NCBI RefSeq assembly: GCF_047675955.1
Contig: NC_132910.1
Coordinates: 112,017,143 to 112,081,142, forward strand
Reading direction: 5' to 3'
Source of the DNA: Chlorocebus sabaeus
Lineage: Eukaryota; Chordata; Mammalia; Primates; Cercopithecidae
Length of the DNA stretch: 64,000 nt
A program made the position numbers and the translations under genes. Of this stretch, positions 49,300 through 61,383 are shown piece by piece. The first letter of the stretch is position 1. Every line of letters begins with the position of its first letter. Under the pieces are notes generated by a model. That model saw nothing but the letters and a program-made list of their open reading frames with translations. It was not told the DNA's origin and made no database searches.

Positions 49300-50760
49300 G
49301 GCAGTTTGAGCTGGGGCTGGAGCCCTGGGATCCATCAGGCCTGCTGAACCACCTGAGAGACTGATTCTGAACCCAATGACCTCTGTCCCTGGGGGCAGTT
49401 CAGTCTCCAGAGGTCTCCACCACAGGCTGGACAGGGTTGTGGTGGCTTTGTCTTGCTGCCTGGGCTTTCCTTTTTAAAATGCCCTGGTCTTCCACACTGA
49501 TAGTAACTAGGAAATGCACCTTGGGGATACTGGACTTTGCAAGCCTACAAAGCTGCTACCAGAGGCTTTGTTCTTATCCTGAGTGCTCTATCTTTCCTTT
49601 GGGCCTCCTCCTGATCCCTATTATAAAAGACCAAAGGGGCCACCTTCGGGAGGTTCTTTAAGGTGCTATCTGATCCTGTAGCTTGGCTTCTGTAGCTTCC
49701 TTCTAATGTTGGGAGCTGCATGTGTAATAAACTTGTCCTTCAGGATGAGCTGCTCCTTGACTGAATCGGGGATAAGGAGGTGTGCTCCATGAGTACCTTT
49801 CTTAGCCTTTCCATAAAGGATACAGGATTCTTATTTGGCTCTTGGTCTATTATACACCGTTTAGAATAATTGAGAGGTTTGGCCTTCCATAGGCCCTATA
49901 AAATGGATAATAAAAAGTGCTTGCTTTTCTCTTTGTTTTCTGGGCTCTTGCGGTTTCAATCAGGGTGTTTACCAGAACTGCTTCCCTCCCTATTGAGAAT
50001 GGTGTTTCTGCTTTTTTCTGCCTTTTTTTTTTTTCTTTTCCTATCTGCTTTTTCCCCTTTTGGTGTATTATAGGAGATATATTGCGTATCTCCAAAATTT
50101 GTTGCTGCTTGCAGAACTTCCTGCTTTTTAGCTGCCATTAGGGTGTGATTCAGGAAAAGTATAACATCCGTTTATGTGAGGTTAAATACCTGAGATAAAT
50201 TTTGGAAAACTTCTGTATACCTATAGGGGTCTTTAGGAAACTGGCCTAAGTTTTCTTTTGTTTGCCTAAGGTTCTGTAATGAGAATGGAACTTGAGGGGG
50301 CCCCAGATAAGAGGGATGCTTAGATGGTTCCCCTGGAAGTTGCTTTTTTAATTATGGGGAACCATTCCCTCTGGGCTTGCCCAATATGATTGCTAAGAGA
50401 GCTGGGTTGATCTTACATTTGCAAAGATTTAGTAACAATGCCATACCTTTCTGCAAAAGCAAATGAGTCACTTTCCTCTTCAAAGTGCCGAGGTTAAGGA
50501 CGTGCCAGGGTTTTGGACTGCACTTCAGAGGGTTGCAAGCTGAAGAAAATCTATTACTCATCTAGAAAAAGAAGTGAGAATAAAAATGTCCTCTTAGTCT
50601 CCTTTCTTTCCGTGTAACCCAGAGTGGAGGAGAAGACAGGGAGGATTCTCTTGACTGCTTCCCCTCTCTGGTTTCTGGATCCTGACACCATGTGAAATGT
50701 GCTGTCCGTGGTTGAAGGCGTGGTCCTGCAAGCCATGGAACTGGATGAACTAAGTGATGG
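49300..50760 (-). pseudogene. ERV gag remnant (capsid and nucleocapsid)
   Basis: Minus-strand capsid homology runs from about 50330 to 49680. A region near 49780-49690 and a block near 50060-50110 resemble gammaretrovirus-like capsid. A single zinc knuckle lies near 49460-49510 in the form YQCGRPGHFKKE, with the first cysteine lost. The matrix part upstream (to about 50760) is too decayed to be sure. Frameshifts and stops disrupt the frame throughout. No function is expected. Confidence 0.75.
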
Positions 50761-51564
50761 GACTAACCACGCTTACCCACACAACCTTAGCTTATCTGCC
50801 TTGTGTGATTCCCCTTTGACTTCCTAAACCTGTGGATTTGCCTGGCTCCCCAAAAAACGGATCTTGGGCAAGACTCTTCTAACAGAGACAGTGTGCTAGA
50901 TTGACTGTTATTATGGCCCATGCTAAAGCATTTGGTTAACTTCCGAACTTAAAATCCCCTTCTTAATTAAGTACTGTTTTAATTGGAGGCAGATTAGGTG
51001 CGTTAAAAGAAGTAGGAACCGAATGGCCATTTTCCTGCTGATGGGACAAAATTCTGGCTAAATTCTGGCTCTGTAAGACATCTAACTTCTAACCTGTTGA
51101 AAACAAAACTTTCCAGTTCAGATCCTACTTTCCAGTAGAATAGCTCAAAAGGGACAAGTTGGAAAACTGCTGTGTACCTCAGAGAGCCAGCAACATGTCT
51201 CATGAAGAGGATTTCTATTTCCATAAGGTGGGGCAGTTGGGTTAGAAATACCATGTGCTTGCCAGAGAATTAGTAGTGAATAACCTTACCTTGGGGGGAA
51301 AAGGGAGAACTCTGTTCCTAGAAGATTGCAATGGCATTTTTCTGAGTTTGTTTCCCGGGCACTACAGCATTTCCTGATCTTGCCTAACAGGATTACTTCC
51401 CTAGGCTGTAAACATTCCCACACATCCGATACACACAGAGAGAGTAAAGGGCTGCAGTAGAGAGAGAAAGAAAGTTTGGTGACAGGATAGCTGGATGAGA
51501 GCCTTGAGATTAAATGGCATATTCAAAGTTGAGGTTTGCTCCATACCTACCCCTTCAATAAATG
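50761..51564 (-). mobile_element. ERV leader between 5' LTR and gag
   Basis: About 800 bases in the place of the untranslated leader. The primer binding site should lie just left of the 5' LTR (about 51545-51564), but I could not match it to a specific tRNA, so the provirus cannot be named from it. Confidence 0.5.
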
Positions 51565-52162
51565 ATTTCCCGATCAACACATCAAAATAATACGGCTCTG
51601 ATGACTGGAGAACACCAGGGTCCTTGGTCTTGCACCCATAGGATTAACTACACAGACACATGTGGAGTGGTTTCAAGGAGCAAAGAATTTAATAGGCAGG
51701 AAAGAAGAAAGATAGAAGTAAACCACTCCCCCGTACAAAGGGAGGGGGCTCAGAACAAAGAGGAACACTGTGTGCAGCAGAAAGGCAATCCATTATATTG
51801 GGAGGCTGGAGGAGATAGCATCTGGTTTGTGTAGGGGATTGATTTGACCAGGTGTGTCATTCACATAGCCCACAAAAAACCTGGCCCTCCCACCTTACTC
51901 CTTTAATATGCAAATGCAGGTCACCATGATGTTTTTAACACATGGTGTTATGTGGGAGTGGCCATGACACTTGGCACACCTGGTGACAAGGAGAAGATAG
52001 CGAGAATCACCATGTTGGGTAGACCTGGTTTCTATTTGTCAGGATTTGCATATCAAAGCTTGCCGGCCTGGCTCTTTAAGCCACCTTTCTGTTAGTTTCC
52101 ACCAAGAAACTTTACCCTGTCTAGCTGCCTGAAATTATTTCTTAATAACTTCTGTATTATTA
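51565..52162 (-). mobile_element. Class I ERV 5' LTR
   Basis: Right LTR of the minus-strand provirus, about 600 bases, with ATTAAA-type poly(A) signal near plus 51688-51693 in antisense. Compared by eye with the 3' LTR, about one base in nine differs over the best 260 bases. That implies an old insertion (the number is a hand count). The family was not named; candidates are MER57- or PRIMA-like groups. Confidence 0.85.
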
Positions 52163-53876
52163 GCATCAAAAGCACTATACTTCTTTGAAATATGCTTATC
52201 AAAATAAGTGCAAATTTTGCACAGTGAAAACTACCAAATATTAATTATATTTTTTAAATTTATAATTTTAATGTGGTTCTAAAAATATCAAAATAATGAA
52301 AAGATATTATATTTTCATGAATCAGAAAACTGCCATAGTATTATGGCAAAATGCCCCAAATTGATCTAAGATTCGATGAAATCCTTATTCAATAATAATT
52401 ATAAAAATCCAGATGGAGTTATCTTCTGGAAGATTTTACACCTGTTCCTTACCCTGTTCAATAAGTCAATTTCATATCTACTACCTTTAATATTAAAATA
52501 CTGTCATATCTCTATAAATGTCTTGTAACATTATTTCAGTGTTCAAACTTGGACTCCAGGAACAGAAACAGAAATTCAATTTTCTATTTTGTTACCTTGA
52601 TTTTACACAGTAGCCTTCATTCTATAGCAAGGAAGATAAGGTATTCAGAACATCAGGCAACCATTCATCTACATAGTAAATGTATTTATCTCTAATGAAA
52701 ACAATGTATTATAAAATCACTGAAAAATTTCTAGTTTTAAATGTTTCTCAAAAAATAATGATCTATGTTGACAGCTACAGATTCCTTCAAATCAGTTGGT
52801 GTCAAAGACAGATTTCTATAGGTATGACAGATTTATAAACCACATCTATCATTATTAAAAAATCTTAACAAGTAAGAAATAAATGCTAGGATATTTTATT
52901 TCCCTTTAACAAAGAAGTTAATATTACCTTCTTCCAAATGGTAAAATTTGGTCATTTGTATGTAATATACTTACATCTAAAGATGTCACTTATGAGTCTA
53001 TTCCTTTTTTTTCTTTCTTACTCAGTAATAGGAAGAGACATTTAGTAGTAATAACACCTGGATCTTCTATTGATTCAGAAGTTGAAAGGAAAATTAAGTC
53101 TGTTTCCTTAATTAGGCTAATAGCTTTGAACAGAAGTAAGCTATGTAAAGTTGATAGAAGGAAAGCCTAGAAGCAATTAACATCAGGCTCAAATGCAAAC
53201 CATGCCTAGAGGTTTTGTATCCTAAGAACTCAAGCTAAGGTAGGAAGAGCTAGCATAATTAAACCATGATGAAACTACAAAACCGACCCTGTAGCACTAA
53301 AGAACATTGAAGTGTCACATCTGAGAGTAGTAGCTTTCCAAAAAATGATTTTAAGTGGATTTTAACAATCACAGTATCAATACTTTATTTTATTAATATA
53401 TACAACAGTAAGCACATTAAAAATAGTAGTGTGTATGAAATCATAGATGTAAGAGTATCAGTTAAGCCCAGAGACATCCTTTGATGTACACATGGATATT
53501 AAGAAGTGCTACAATATCTCCCCTTTGTTTAAGTCACATTGATTGGAAACCACTGAATACAGCAAAATGTTGGATTTTATTACTTTTTTAAACTAAGCTC
53601 AATGAATGAACAGTCATTATCTCTTAAAAAATGTGTCAAAAATCAAGGATAAAATTATTCGCATATATGATCAATAAAATAAGTAGTTAAATAAATATAT
53701 TCAAATAATTATATGACTAATTAATATATTAAAAATTATGATTAATTTATGTTTAAATTATAATTTATTATCACCTGTCTTGTCTTCCCTTTGCTTTGTG
53801 AATGGCTTTAATGTCTAAAGTAAAAATTCATTATTTCTGCAGTTAGTAGTATGAGCGTGCAAAAGAAAAAAAAAGT
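52163..53876. other. No feature seen
   Basis: AT-rich DNA to the right of the provirus. No gene or clear repeat was recognised. Confidence 0.45.
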
Positions 53877-53938
53877 GAATGAGGGGAAGAGGAGGGAGAG
53901 AGAGAGACAAAGAGAGAGAAAAAGAGAGAGAGAAAGAT
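53877..53938 (+). repeat. (GA)n purine-rich tract
   Basis: GAGAGAGA units with AAA breaks, a purine/pyrimidine mirror-type tract. Simple repeat. Confidence 0.9.
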
Positions 53939-54469
53939 TTCTCAACTGCAACAGAGATTGATATATGCTAAGGATACTAAATGTGTCCATTTGGAAAAGA
54001 AAAAAAAACTATAAACTGAATATAGATAATATTTTACATCTTTGGTGGGATGAGAACTAAAAGGGAGATTATGTTGACTAAAAGGAAGTGAAATAAATGT
54101 CATGCATTTTGCACAACTGTGCGATACAAGATTCAAACCTCCCACAATCAGAAGAAAGTCTATAAATAATGCTAGAGGTATGTTACATAGTTAATACTAA
54201 TGAACAGAGAATAAGCGATTTGGGAGATTTTGGTGTTATGAATGATGTTAAGACTCCTTTGAAACCAAAAATACCATCTTAAAATAGCATTTTAATAAAA
54301 TCATTTAATTCTACTAAGTTATTTTATTTAAAAATATATTATTTGAATGTCAATGCCATTAAGAAAATATATTATTTTATTTTAGTTAACAATGCCTAAA
54401 CTTTCATTCTCAACATAAGGTTTAACAGTGACCCATAAAACATATCAGACTAGGTAAGGGTTTTGTTCA
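53939..54469. other. No feature seen
   Basis: AT-rich DNA without recognised gene or repeat. Confidence 0.45.
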
Positions 54470-54968
54470 TAACTTTCCAAAGGATTCTCACCTCATCCCA
54501 AATAACTTGAAAGTTCTTACAAGCACCTATAAAATTCTACATGACCTGACCTTTAATTCACCTCTATCTGACATCAACTTCTATTCCTCTTTGCCTTGCT
54601 TGGTGGTCTCCCACTCCACTGGCCTCCTTACAAATACAGCCACATTTCCTCTTTAGGGTCTTTCTCCTTTTTGTTTTCTGTAATTAATTGTCTCCCACTC
54701 CCCACATAGAAATCCAAATGCCAATTCCTGTCAGCTTTCTGAGGGTTATTCAATATCTGTTTTTCAATATGGTCTTCTTTGGCCACTTGTTAAAAATTGC
54801 AACCTCACTTCACTTCTCTCATTCTTCTCCATAGCACATAAACACATCATACTCATTTATTTTCTTATGCTATATTTTCCCCCACAGAATGTAAGCTCCT
54901 TTTAACCAGGAGTAATTGTCCATGTGGTTCACTGCTATATTCCCAATGTGTAGAATGGTGCCTACGTG
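54470..54968 (+). mobile_element. L2 LINE 3' end
   Basis: The order of AAATTCTACATGACCTGACC, a TCTTTGCCTTGCTTGGTG region, a CCACAGAATGTAAGCTCCTT block, TTCACTGCTATATTCCCAAT and AGAATGGTGCCTA is the L2 3' end in sense. It is a mammalian-wide fossil. Confidence 0.8.
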
Positions 54969-55018
54969 TGAAGGGGTAAAGAATCTCCCGTACATACAAC
55001 CTGTACACCTACATCTAG

Positions 55019-55049
55019 TTGTTTTTGTTGTTGTTGTTGTTGTTGTTGA
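55019..55049 (+). repeat. (GTT)n microsatellite
   Basis: About nine GTT units. Simple repeat just after the L2 fragment. Confidence 0.93.
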
Positions 55050-55399
55050 CATTGTTTTATTCAGCATATTTTAACAATAACTAAAACATGTAAAAGAGAT
55101 GGCAAAATCAAAAGTTCTTAGCTGCCAAAATTGGAAAAACTAGGCAAATGTCAGAAAAAGTTTAAGAAAGCATTCAGTTCTCTCTCTCTCAACTATTTGG
55201 CTTTCTTGAGATATTTGTTAACTCCAACATTAGTTTAAAGTTATTTTTGGCAGCAGATCTTTATTATGTTTTTTTCAAATAGAATTATAAGCACCATCAT
55301 AGTAGATAATTCAGAACAGACAAAGCTGATGAAGTGGGGTGAGCAGAATAGAGGTCATTAGAGGCCTGTTAGTCTCTGAGGCTTTGCCACGTTACATCA

Positions 55400-57700
55400 G
55401 GACTCCAAAAACTACATGTTAAAAACTACTGATACTTTATATATTTATTGTTGAACTGATAATATTGTCTTACCTCTTTCAATTTTGTTGATAATTTTTC
55501 CATCAGATCCCTTTTATCTGATATGTTTTCTTCCTTTCTTTCTGGTGGTTTTTAATCAGTTTTGCTGATTTTGCTCAAATTCACTGTCTAAAATAGTAAT
55601 AAGGCCAGGTTCTTAGTTTTTTGTTTTTGTTTTAGGTCATGGACTGTCTTTCAATTGTTAGAGTCTGGATAATCCCATGGACTACTTCAAAATAACATTC
55701 TTAGATTCATAAAACAAAATGCAGCTGAAATAAGGGCATTATTAAAATGCATATTCTAAAAATTTCTTTTATATGTAAAGTGTATGCTTCATTTGTAATA
55801 CATTAAGCAATACAATATAGTTTCTGCTTCATTTTGAAGTAGCGATATCTTTGACAACTTTATTATGATATTAATATCTGATTTTCCAGTTGATAAAGTC
55901 ACAGGCACTGCCAATAATGCTGTTTGTTGCCCATATTTATAACTGAAGAAAGTCCGTGAAAATAGTGTATATTTTTCTAATTCATGTACATGGATCGTGG
56001 CAGTATTTCCCATATCAATAATTCTTGGGATAGTGGGAAATTAATGATTCAAAGCTACTTTATCAGATATGAGAAAATAATTTTGCCATTGATTTTATTC
56101 TAGCTAACTGAACTTTTATCACTATATAAAGATTTTCTATATTGAGAGTAATGCTTTTTGGTTTTAGTTTATATTGCCAAATATTCATATAGGTACTCCA
56201 CTTTTATATAGCTGGCATTTTCATGGTTTCTCTTTTTTTGTCACTTCTATTTTACACATTTTCATGGTCTTGTGTTTAAGGTATGCATGTTACAATGGTA
56301 TTTAGTTGACTTGAGTTTTTTATAATTTAATATTTCTATTGGAAGTATGTCTTAGAATATTATTTAATATATATTGGATTATTATTTGCTATTTTCCACA
56401 TGCTCTATTCTCTTTCTCTCACCCACATTTCCTCCCTTCCTTTCTCTCTCTAGTCTTTTGTGAATTGAGTGTGTGCTTTTTAAAATCTTTTGTTCTAACT
56501 ATGATACAGACCAATATACTATTGCCATAATTTTGATTATTGCCCAATAATTTAGAACTGAATAGTGTCTAAGGCATAACAATAACTTAATGCCCTTCCA
56601 TCACCCGATCCGAATGCTACCACATTCAGTATTTTGATTTAGTCTTTAATACCGTAATTTAAACATTGTAATTGTTATTACTAGTATTCTGCTTGTTTGT
56701 TTAAATTTACCTACATGTTAACCAATTTCTCTGTTTATCAGCCTCCTTTATAGTATGTTTTATTACTCAGGAAACTTCCCTTTAACATAGATCTATTACT
56801 GGTAATTGCTTATAGTTTTATTTTCCTCTTTTTATGTGTCTTTTTTTTTCTCATGTAATTGAATGATAGCTTGCTCTATATAAAATTCTAGTATTCTCAT
56901 TTCCATTTGACTGAAAATTATCTTTGGTCTTCCTTTGTCACACTTCACAAATCTTCATCCAGTAATTTGTTATCCCATTGTAGATTATCTTGTCCTTTTT
57001 CTAAGTGCTTTCATAATCTTACATTTGTTTTTGGCATTCTACAGTTTTACTGGATACAAATTTATTTTCATTCATCCTACTTGGTACAAATTGTGATTTT
57101 TGTATTAGTTATTAATGCTTTTCATTGAGTCTGGAAATTCCTCAATCATTAATTCTTTACCTTGTCATCTTCCTGTTTTCTCCTTCTGGAACTCAGAGTA
57201 GAGAATGTGAGGCTTTCTAAATACTCCTTACCGTTTTTTTGTATTTTCAATTTTCTGGTGTTCCTGGAGTAACTTCTATATAACTTCTTCACATTTTCTT
57301 TTCATTTCCCTAAACCTGTCCTCAGCTCTCTGAAATCTATTCTTTAACTCATTTAAATCATTATCCAAATTTTAAAATAATATCTATCTGGCTTTTTGCC
57401 AAATCTTTCTAGTGCTTTCTATTCTTTCTCACTGTTTGTTCTTAATAATTTCATTTTACAATAATATGTCATCTTTTACATTATTCTTTAAAAACATTCA
57501 TTCTAAATGTTAATTTTATGCTCCCTGATAAGTCTGATATCTGAAATCTTTGAAGGACTAATTAATTATACTATTTGTGTTCTATTAATTCTCACTAGTG
57601 ATCCATCCTTCACTCTTTGATGTCCTTTGGTTATAAACTCTTAATAGGCTGATCTTATAAGTGGAAATTCAGGGTCTAAATTTCAGATTCTGTCCTCTAA
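55400..57700 (-). mobile_element. Old L1 / HAL1-like fragments, minus strand
   Basis: Parts such as 56060-56200 (ACTATATAAAGATTTTCTAT) and 56870-57200 (CTCCTTCTGGAACTCAGAG) read as antisense of old L1 ORF and 5'-region sequence. Divergence is high and the limits are rough. No coding frame. Confidence 0.5.
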
Positions 57701-59285
57701 ATGGAATTTGCATTTGTTTCTTTTAGAAGTCAAAAGTAACTACTACTAAGCCAGGACCATATTATCTCCTTTGAATCTGCCTTGGCTTAATCTGAGGATT
57801 TCTCCTGCCTATCCACTAGCCAAATACTTCATTTCACTGCTGAAATACTGACATATATACTTGTTTTTTCAGGGAAACCTATTTTTAGTACGTTTCCTCT
57901 CTTCTCATATGCCATCACTTCTCCGATTTCATTTTTCATCTCCACTCTTTCTCTCCTTCTTTGATATTTATTTTATTTCCTGTTACCAATGGAACACAAT
58001 GAACATTGTTTTTGCAGTGTAAATGACTATTAAAAACATCTATTTTAAATGTTATTTCAAAACTATTTTTAAGGCACAGCATAATAAACCTTAGATACTG
58101 ACTTTTGTATGAATGAGGGTAGAAGAAATAATTAACAAATGAAATTTGTTATTAACCCAGTATAAAATTCAGGAGTAGTGTTGAATGTTACAAAACAATA
58201 CTGTGAGATCATTACTTCCTTGGTTACTCTCTCTCTAAAATTAAGCAATTGACTATCCTCTGTAAGCTTTGGTTTTAGAACTCTGAAATGGGGAAACCAA
58301 TAATACACAATTTATATTATTTTATATTTGTTCTTAGTTATGTTCCACCTAGTAAATGCTCAATATGGGGCTGCCGTTATTTGTCACTATTATCATTACT
58401 TGTTAGATAATGCAGAGATAAGAAAAGGAAAGAACAGGGAGAATACCAGAACAGCAAGAAAGTTAATCAGGAGCAAAAATTCAGTTGTATGTGGAATAAG
58501 ATACAAAGAGAGCGGGAAACGGAGAGAAACAGAGAGATAAAAGGAAACATAAACAAACATAAAAGCTCTTGGAATAAGAAACAGCAAAAAAGAGGTCTTT
58601 AGGTTCAGACAGAATAGAGCAGATACAAATAAGAAAAACTGAATTATGGAGAAACAAATGAAGAGAAAAATAAGGAGGCAGTGAGAGACTCTGTAGATAC
58701 TGAGTTGAATTACATTTGTAAATATTTATACTTAAGTCACTGGGTTTCAAAAAAAAGTAAATATCACTGATTATAAAATTTCTTTGAATTCAGGTTATTT
58801 CCAAAGTATTTTCAAGTATTTATAAATGTTATTTCAGCCTTCTTCAATTCATTTTTATATGTATATAATTCAATTGTCTAAAACAATATTTAGTATTTTA
58901 AATATCTACTTTTACAAGACAAAAACATTAAAAATTTTTTTCTTAAGAAGGTCAAATTATACCTAACTGGCTAATTTTTAAAATTCAGTTGCATTAATTT
59001 ATTTCTACTGCCTATTCTGTAATTATCTCAAGTTACAGCAAAGGTCATGTTTATAATTATTATCAGCAGTGAAAAAAAAAAAAAAGAAAACCCAGAGATT
59101 CTCTGTATAGTTTGATTCATTGGAGAAAACATATAATAAGAATCAAAACACTGAATATAGTCTCCAGGAAGACAGAAGTTACATTTTATGTGTGTTCATA
59201 GCCGTAAAATCTATCAAAATGTTTGACATATATGAATAAACAAATGTATGAATGAAGCACCGAATGTACAGGAATGTAAGAAAAG
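57701..59285. other. No feature seen
   Basis: AT-rich DNA with an A/G-rich stretch at 58420-58680 and a 15-base A run near 59070. No gene recognised. Confidence 0.45.
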
Positions 59286-59289
59286 TGGG

Positions 59290-59545
59290 AGGAAAACAGA
59301 CATTTATGGAATGCCTGCCAAGATGTATTAAACATCCTTCTTTTGTGTGCCATTTAATATGCATAACTATCTTGTTTGATAGGAATTACCCTGCCCATTT
59401 TCCGACTAAACTGAAGTTCAGGGACTCTCAGTAACTCACTCAAGGTCACATTGATATTCAGTAGTATAATCAAGCTTTGTATTACAGTTTGCTAGGTTTC
59501 AAACCTATTAACTTTCCACTACATTTTGCTACATCACCAGTATGA
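59290..59545 (+). mobile_element. MIR SINE (MIR/MIRb-like)
   Basis: The order GCCATTTAATATGCATAACT, a CCCATTTTCC block, CTGAAGTTCAGGGACTC, GTAACTCACTCAAGGTCACA, TTTCAAACC and a final CTTTCCACTACATTTTGCT follows the MIR core and 3' half in sense. Confidence 0.78.
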
Positions 59546-60032
59546 AAATTTAATTCTGATAATTAAGTAATTCGATACCTTATTAAGCTTCAGAAACCTA
59601 TCATTATTAATACAGATTCAACAACTCACTTATGTGAAGGATTATTCTCTAGGCTGCAACTTACCTCACTTTATTCAAATTAAATTGAATATAGTATATG
59701 GAAAACTGCACAAGCAGTCCTGAAAAAAGTTTCTAGTCCTACTTATGGCATCAGCTAGCAACATGGCTTTGGAAAATTTACCTAATCTTTAGTATCTATT
59801 ATTAAATCTTTTGTAAAATAAGATTTAGACTAAAATATCCCAAATAATCAGTTTAGATAATTTAAAACCTTCATCAATATTTTCATCTTGTATTGAAAAT
59901 AGATTTAGAAACTTAGAAACTTTTAGAAACTTAGAGACCTATAGACTTAAAAACTTAGAAACCTTTAGACTTTTAGACTTAGAAACTTAGAGACTTAGAG
60001 ACTTAGAAACTTAGAAGCTTAGAAAAGCCACA

Positions 60033-60161
60033 CCAGGTGGCCATCTAAAAGCCCCCGCCCAATGACCAGGTGGCCATCTAAAGCACCCACCCAATGACCA
60101 GGTGGCCATCTAAAGCACCCACCCGATGTCCGTGTGGCTGTCTAAAACACCCACCCAAATT
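60033..60161 (+). repeat. Four 32-bp tandem units in an LTR U3
   Basis: Copies at 60033-60065 (33 bases), 60066-60097, 60098-60129 and 60130-60161. The shared start is CCAGGTGGCCATCTAAAG and each unit ends in a CCCACCCAA-type block. The last copy is the most diverged. Such repeats in retroviral U3 regions commonly act as enhancers; that role is inferred here. Confidence 0.92.
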
Positions 60162-60316
60162 CCTGGAACTCAAACAGAAGAACAAGTCCGGGAAATACCC
60201 CGCGCGGGTTCAAACCAGGTTCAAACCAACCAATCAGAGTAAGACACCTTGCTCAGGCCATAACCTGCTCCAATCATCTTGCGCCTCAAGCTTTGTGAAT
60301 TTTTGTGGTTTTTGCC

Positions 60317-60394
60317 TTTATAAACTGTCTGTAACAAGCATTCGGGGTCCTGTGGCCAACTTCGGACATAGGACCCTAGCTCGCTAGCAATAAA
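60317..60394 (+). promoter_or_regulatory. LTR TATA box and poly(A) signal
   Basis: TTTATAAA (60317-60324) lies about 65 bases upstream of AATAAA (60389-60394), the usual retroviral U3/R layout, with a U5-like end to 60476. Activity is not known. Confidence 0.7.
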
Positions 60395-60480
60395 TCTCTC
60401 CACTGTGACTTCCGTGTCAAGTGGTCTCTCGCGACGACCCCTGCCCAGGAAGGAATCTAAAAACTAGGTTCCTACAGTAT

Positions 60481-60888
60481 AACCAACTATAAATCATAGC
60501 ACATTGTAAGTTAAACCTCTGAGTATCATATGCCTACTTGTCCATTCCCAATGTATTTCACATGTTATTTCATCACTTAGCATTCTTTTCCTAATGGAAA
60601 ATCTATCTATTTCTTGATGTCTAATTGCCTTCAGGGTAGACATAATCCTTGCTTGAGTTGGCATTTGTGCAAAGGGTCACTGACTAAAATTTGTTCTATT
60701 CAAATTCTAAAAGTCATTACAATTTGTAATTATTCTTCTGTATACCTTCTTTTCTCATTTTAATCACAGTGCCTATGAAGAATTAGCATAGAATTTGACA
60801 TGAGTTGGTAATCAAAATTTAGTGGCTGATGGTAATTCACATAAATTCTAAGTCCATGATATGTCCTGTGCATATATCATATATGTTT
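60481..60888. other. No feature seen
   Basis: About 400 bases between two solo LTRs with no recognised gene or repeat. Confidence 0.45.
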
Positions 60889-60892
60889 GTAT

Positions 60893-61365
60893 TATGAACC
60901 CCAAACATTTGAGACAGGTCTCAGTTAATTTAGAAAGTTTATTTTGCCAAGGTTGAGGACACACATCTGTGATGCAACTTCAGGAGGTCCTGATGACATG
61001 TGCCCAAGGTGGTCAGAACAGTTTGATTTTATACATTTTGAGGAGTCGTGAGGCATCAATCAACATATGTAAAATAAACATTGGTTTAATTCAGAAAGGT
61101 GGGACTACCCGAAGTAAAAGCAAAGCAGGACAACTTGAAGCAGGGAGGTGGCTTCCAGGTCACAGATAGGTGAGAGATAAACGGTTGCATTCTTTTGAGT
61201 TTCTGATTAGCCCTTCCAAAGGAGGCAATCAGATATGCAGCTATCTCAGTGAGCAGAGGGATGACTTTGAATACAATGGGAAGTAGGTTTGCCCTAAGCA
61301 GTTTCCAACTTGAATTTTCCCTTTTGCTTAGGGATTTTGGGGGTCCAAGATATTTTCCTTTCACA
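60893..61365 (-). mobile_element. Solo class I LTR, minus strand
   Basis: On the minus strand it starts TGTGAAAGGAAAATATC and ends in GGGGTTCATA (the final CA has become TA). A 4-bp duplication GTAT flanks it (60889-60892 and 61366-61369). A poly(A) signal AATAAAC in antisense lies near 60935-60942. A 163-codon minus-strand frame (61086-61577) crosses this LTR and the next element and shows no domain. Confidence 0.83.
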
Positions 61366-61383
61366 GTATGTATGTGAATATAT

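Larger units (their letters stand above)
59894..60476 (+). mobile_element. Solo class I LTR with U3 tandem repeats
   Basis: Starts TGAAAATAGATTTAGAAACT and ends AGGTTCCTACA (TG...CA). A perfect 4-bp duplication GTAT flanks it (59890-59893 and 60477-60480). The U3 holds an (AGAAACTT)-type tract (59905-60025) and four 32-33-bp units (60033-60161). A TATA box lies near 60317-60324 and AATAAA at 60389-60394. Several CpG sites survive (CCGCGCGGG, CTCGCGACG), so it looks younger than its neighbours. Family not named. A 97-codon frame across it is incidental. Confidence 0.88.

Noticed and set aside
51545..51570. Primer binding site of the class I provirus
   Set aside because: No stretch next to the 5' LTR matched a tRNA 3' end well enough to name, so no call was made.
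60033..60161. Evenly spaced direct repeats that could suggest a CRISPR array
   Set aside because: The units are head to tail without unique spacers, inside a vertebrate LTR with a TATA box and poly(A) signal.
60094..60387. A 97-codon plus-strand frame
   Set aside because: It lies wholly in a solo LTR, begins inside the 32-bp repeats and has no domain.
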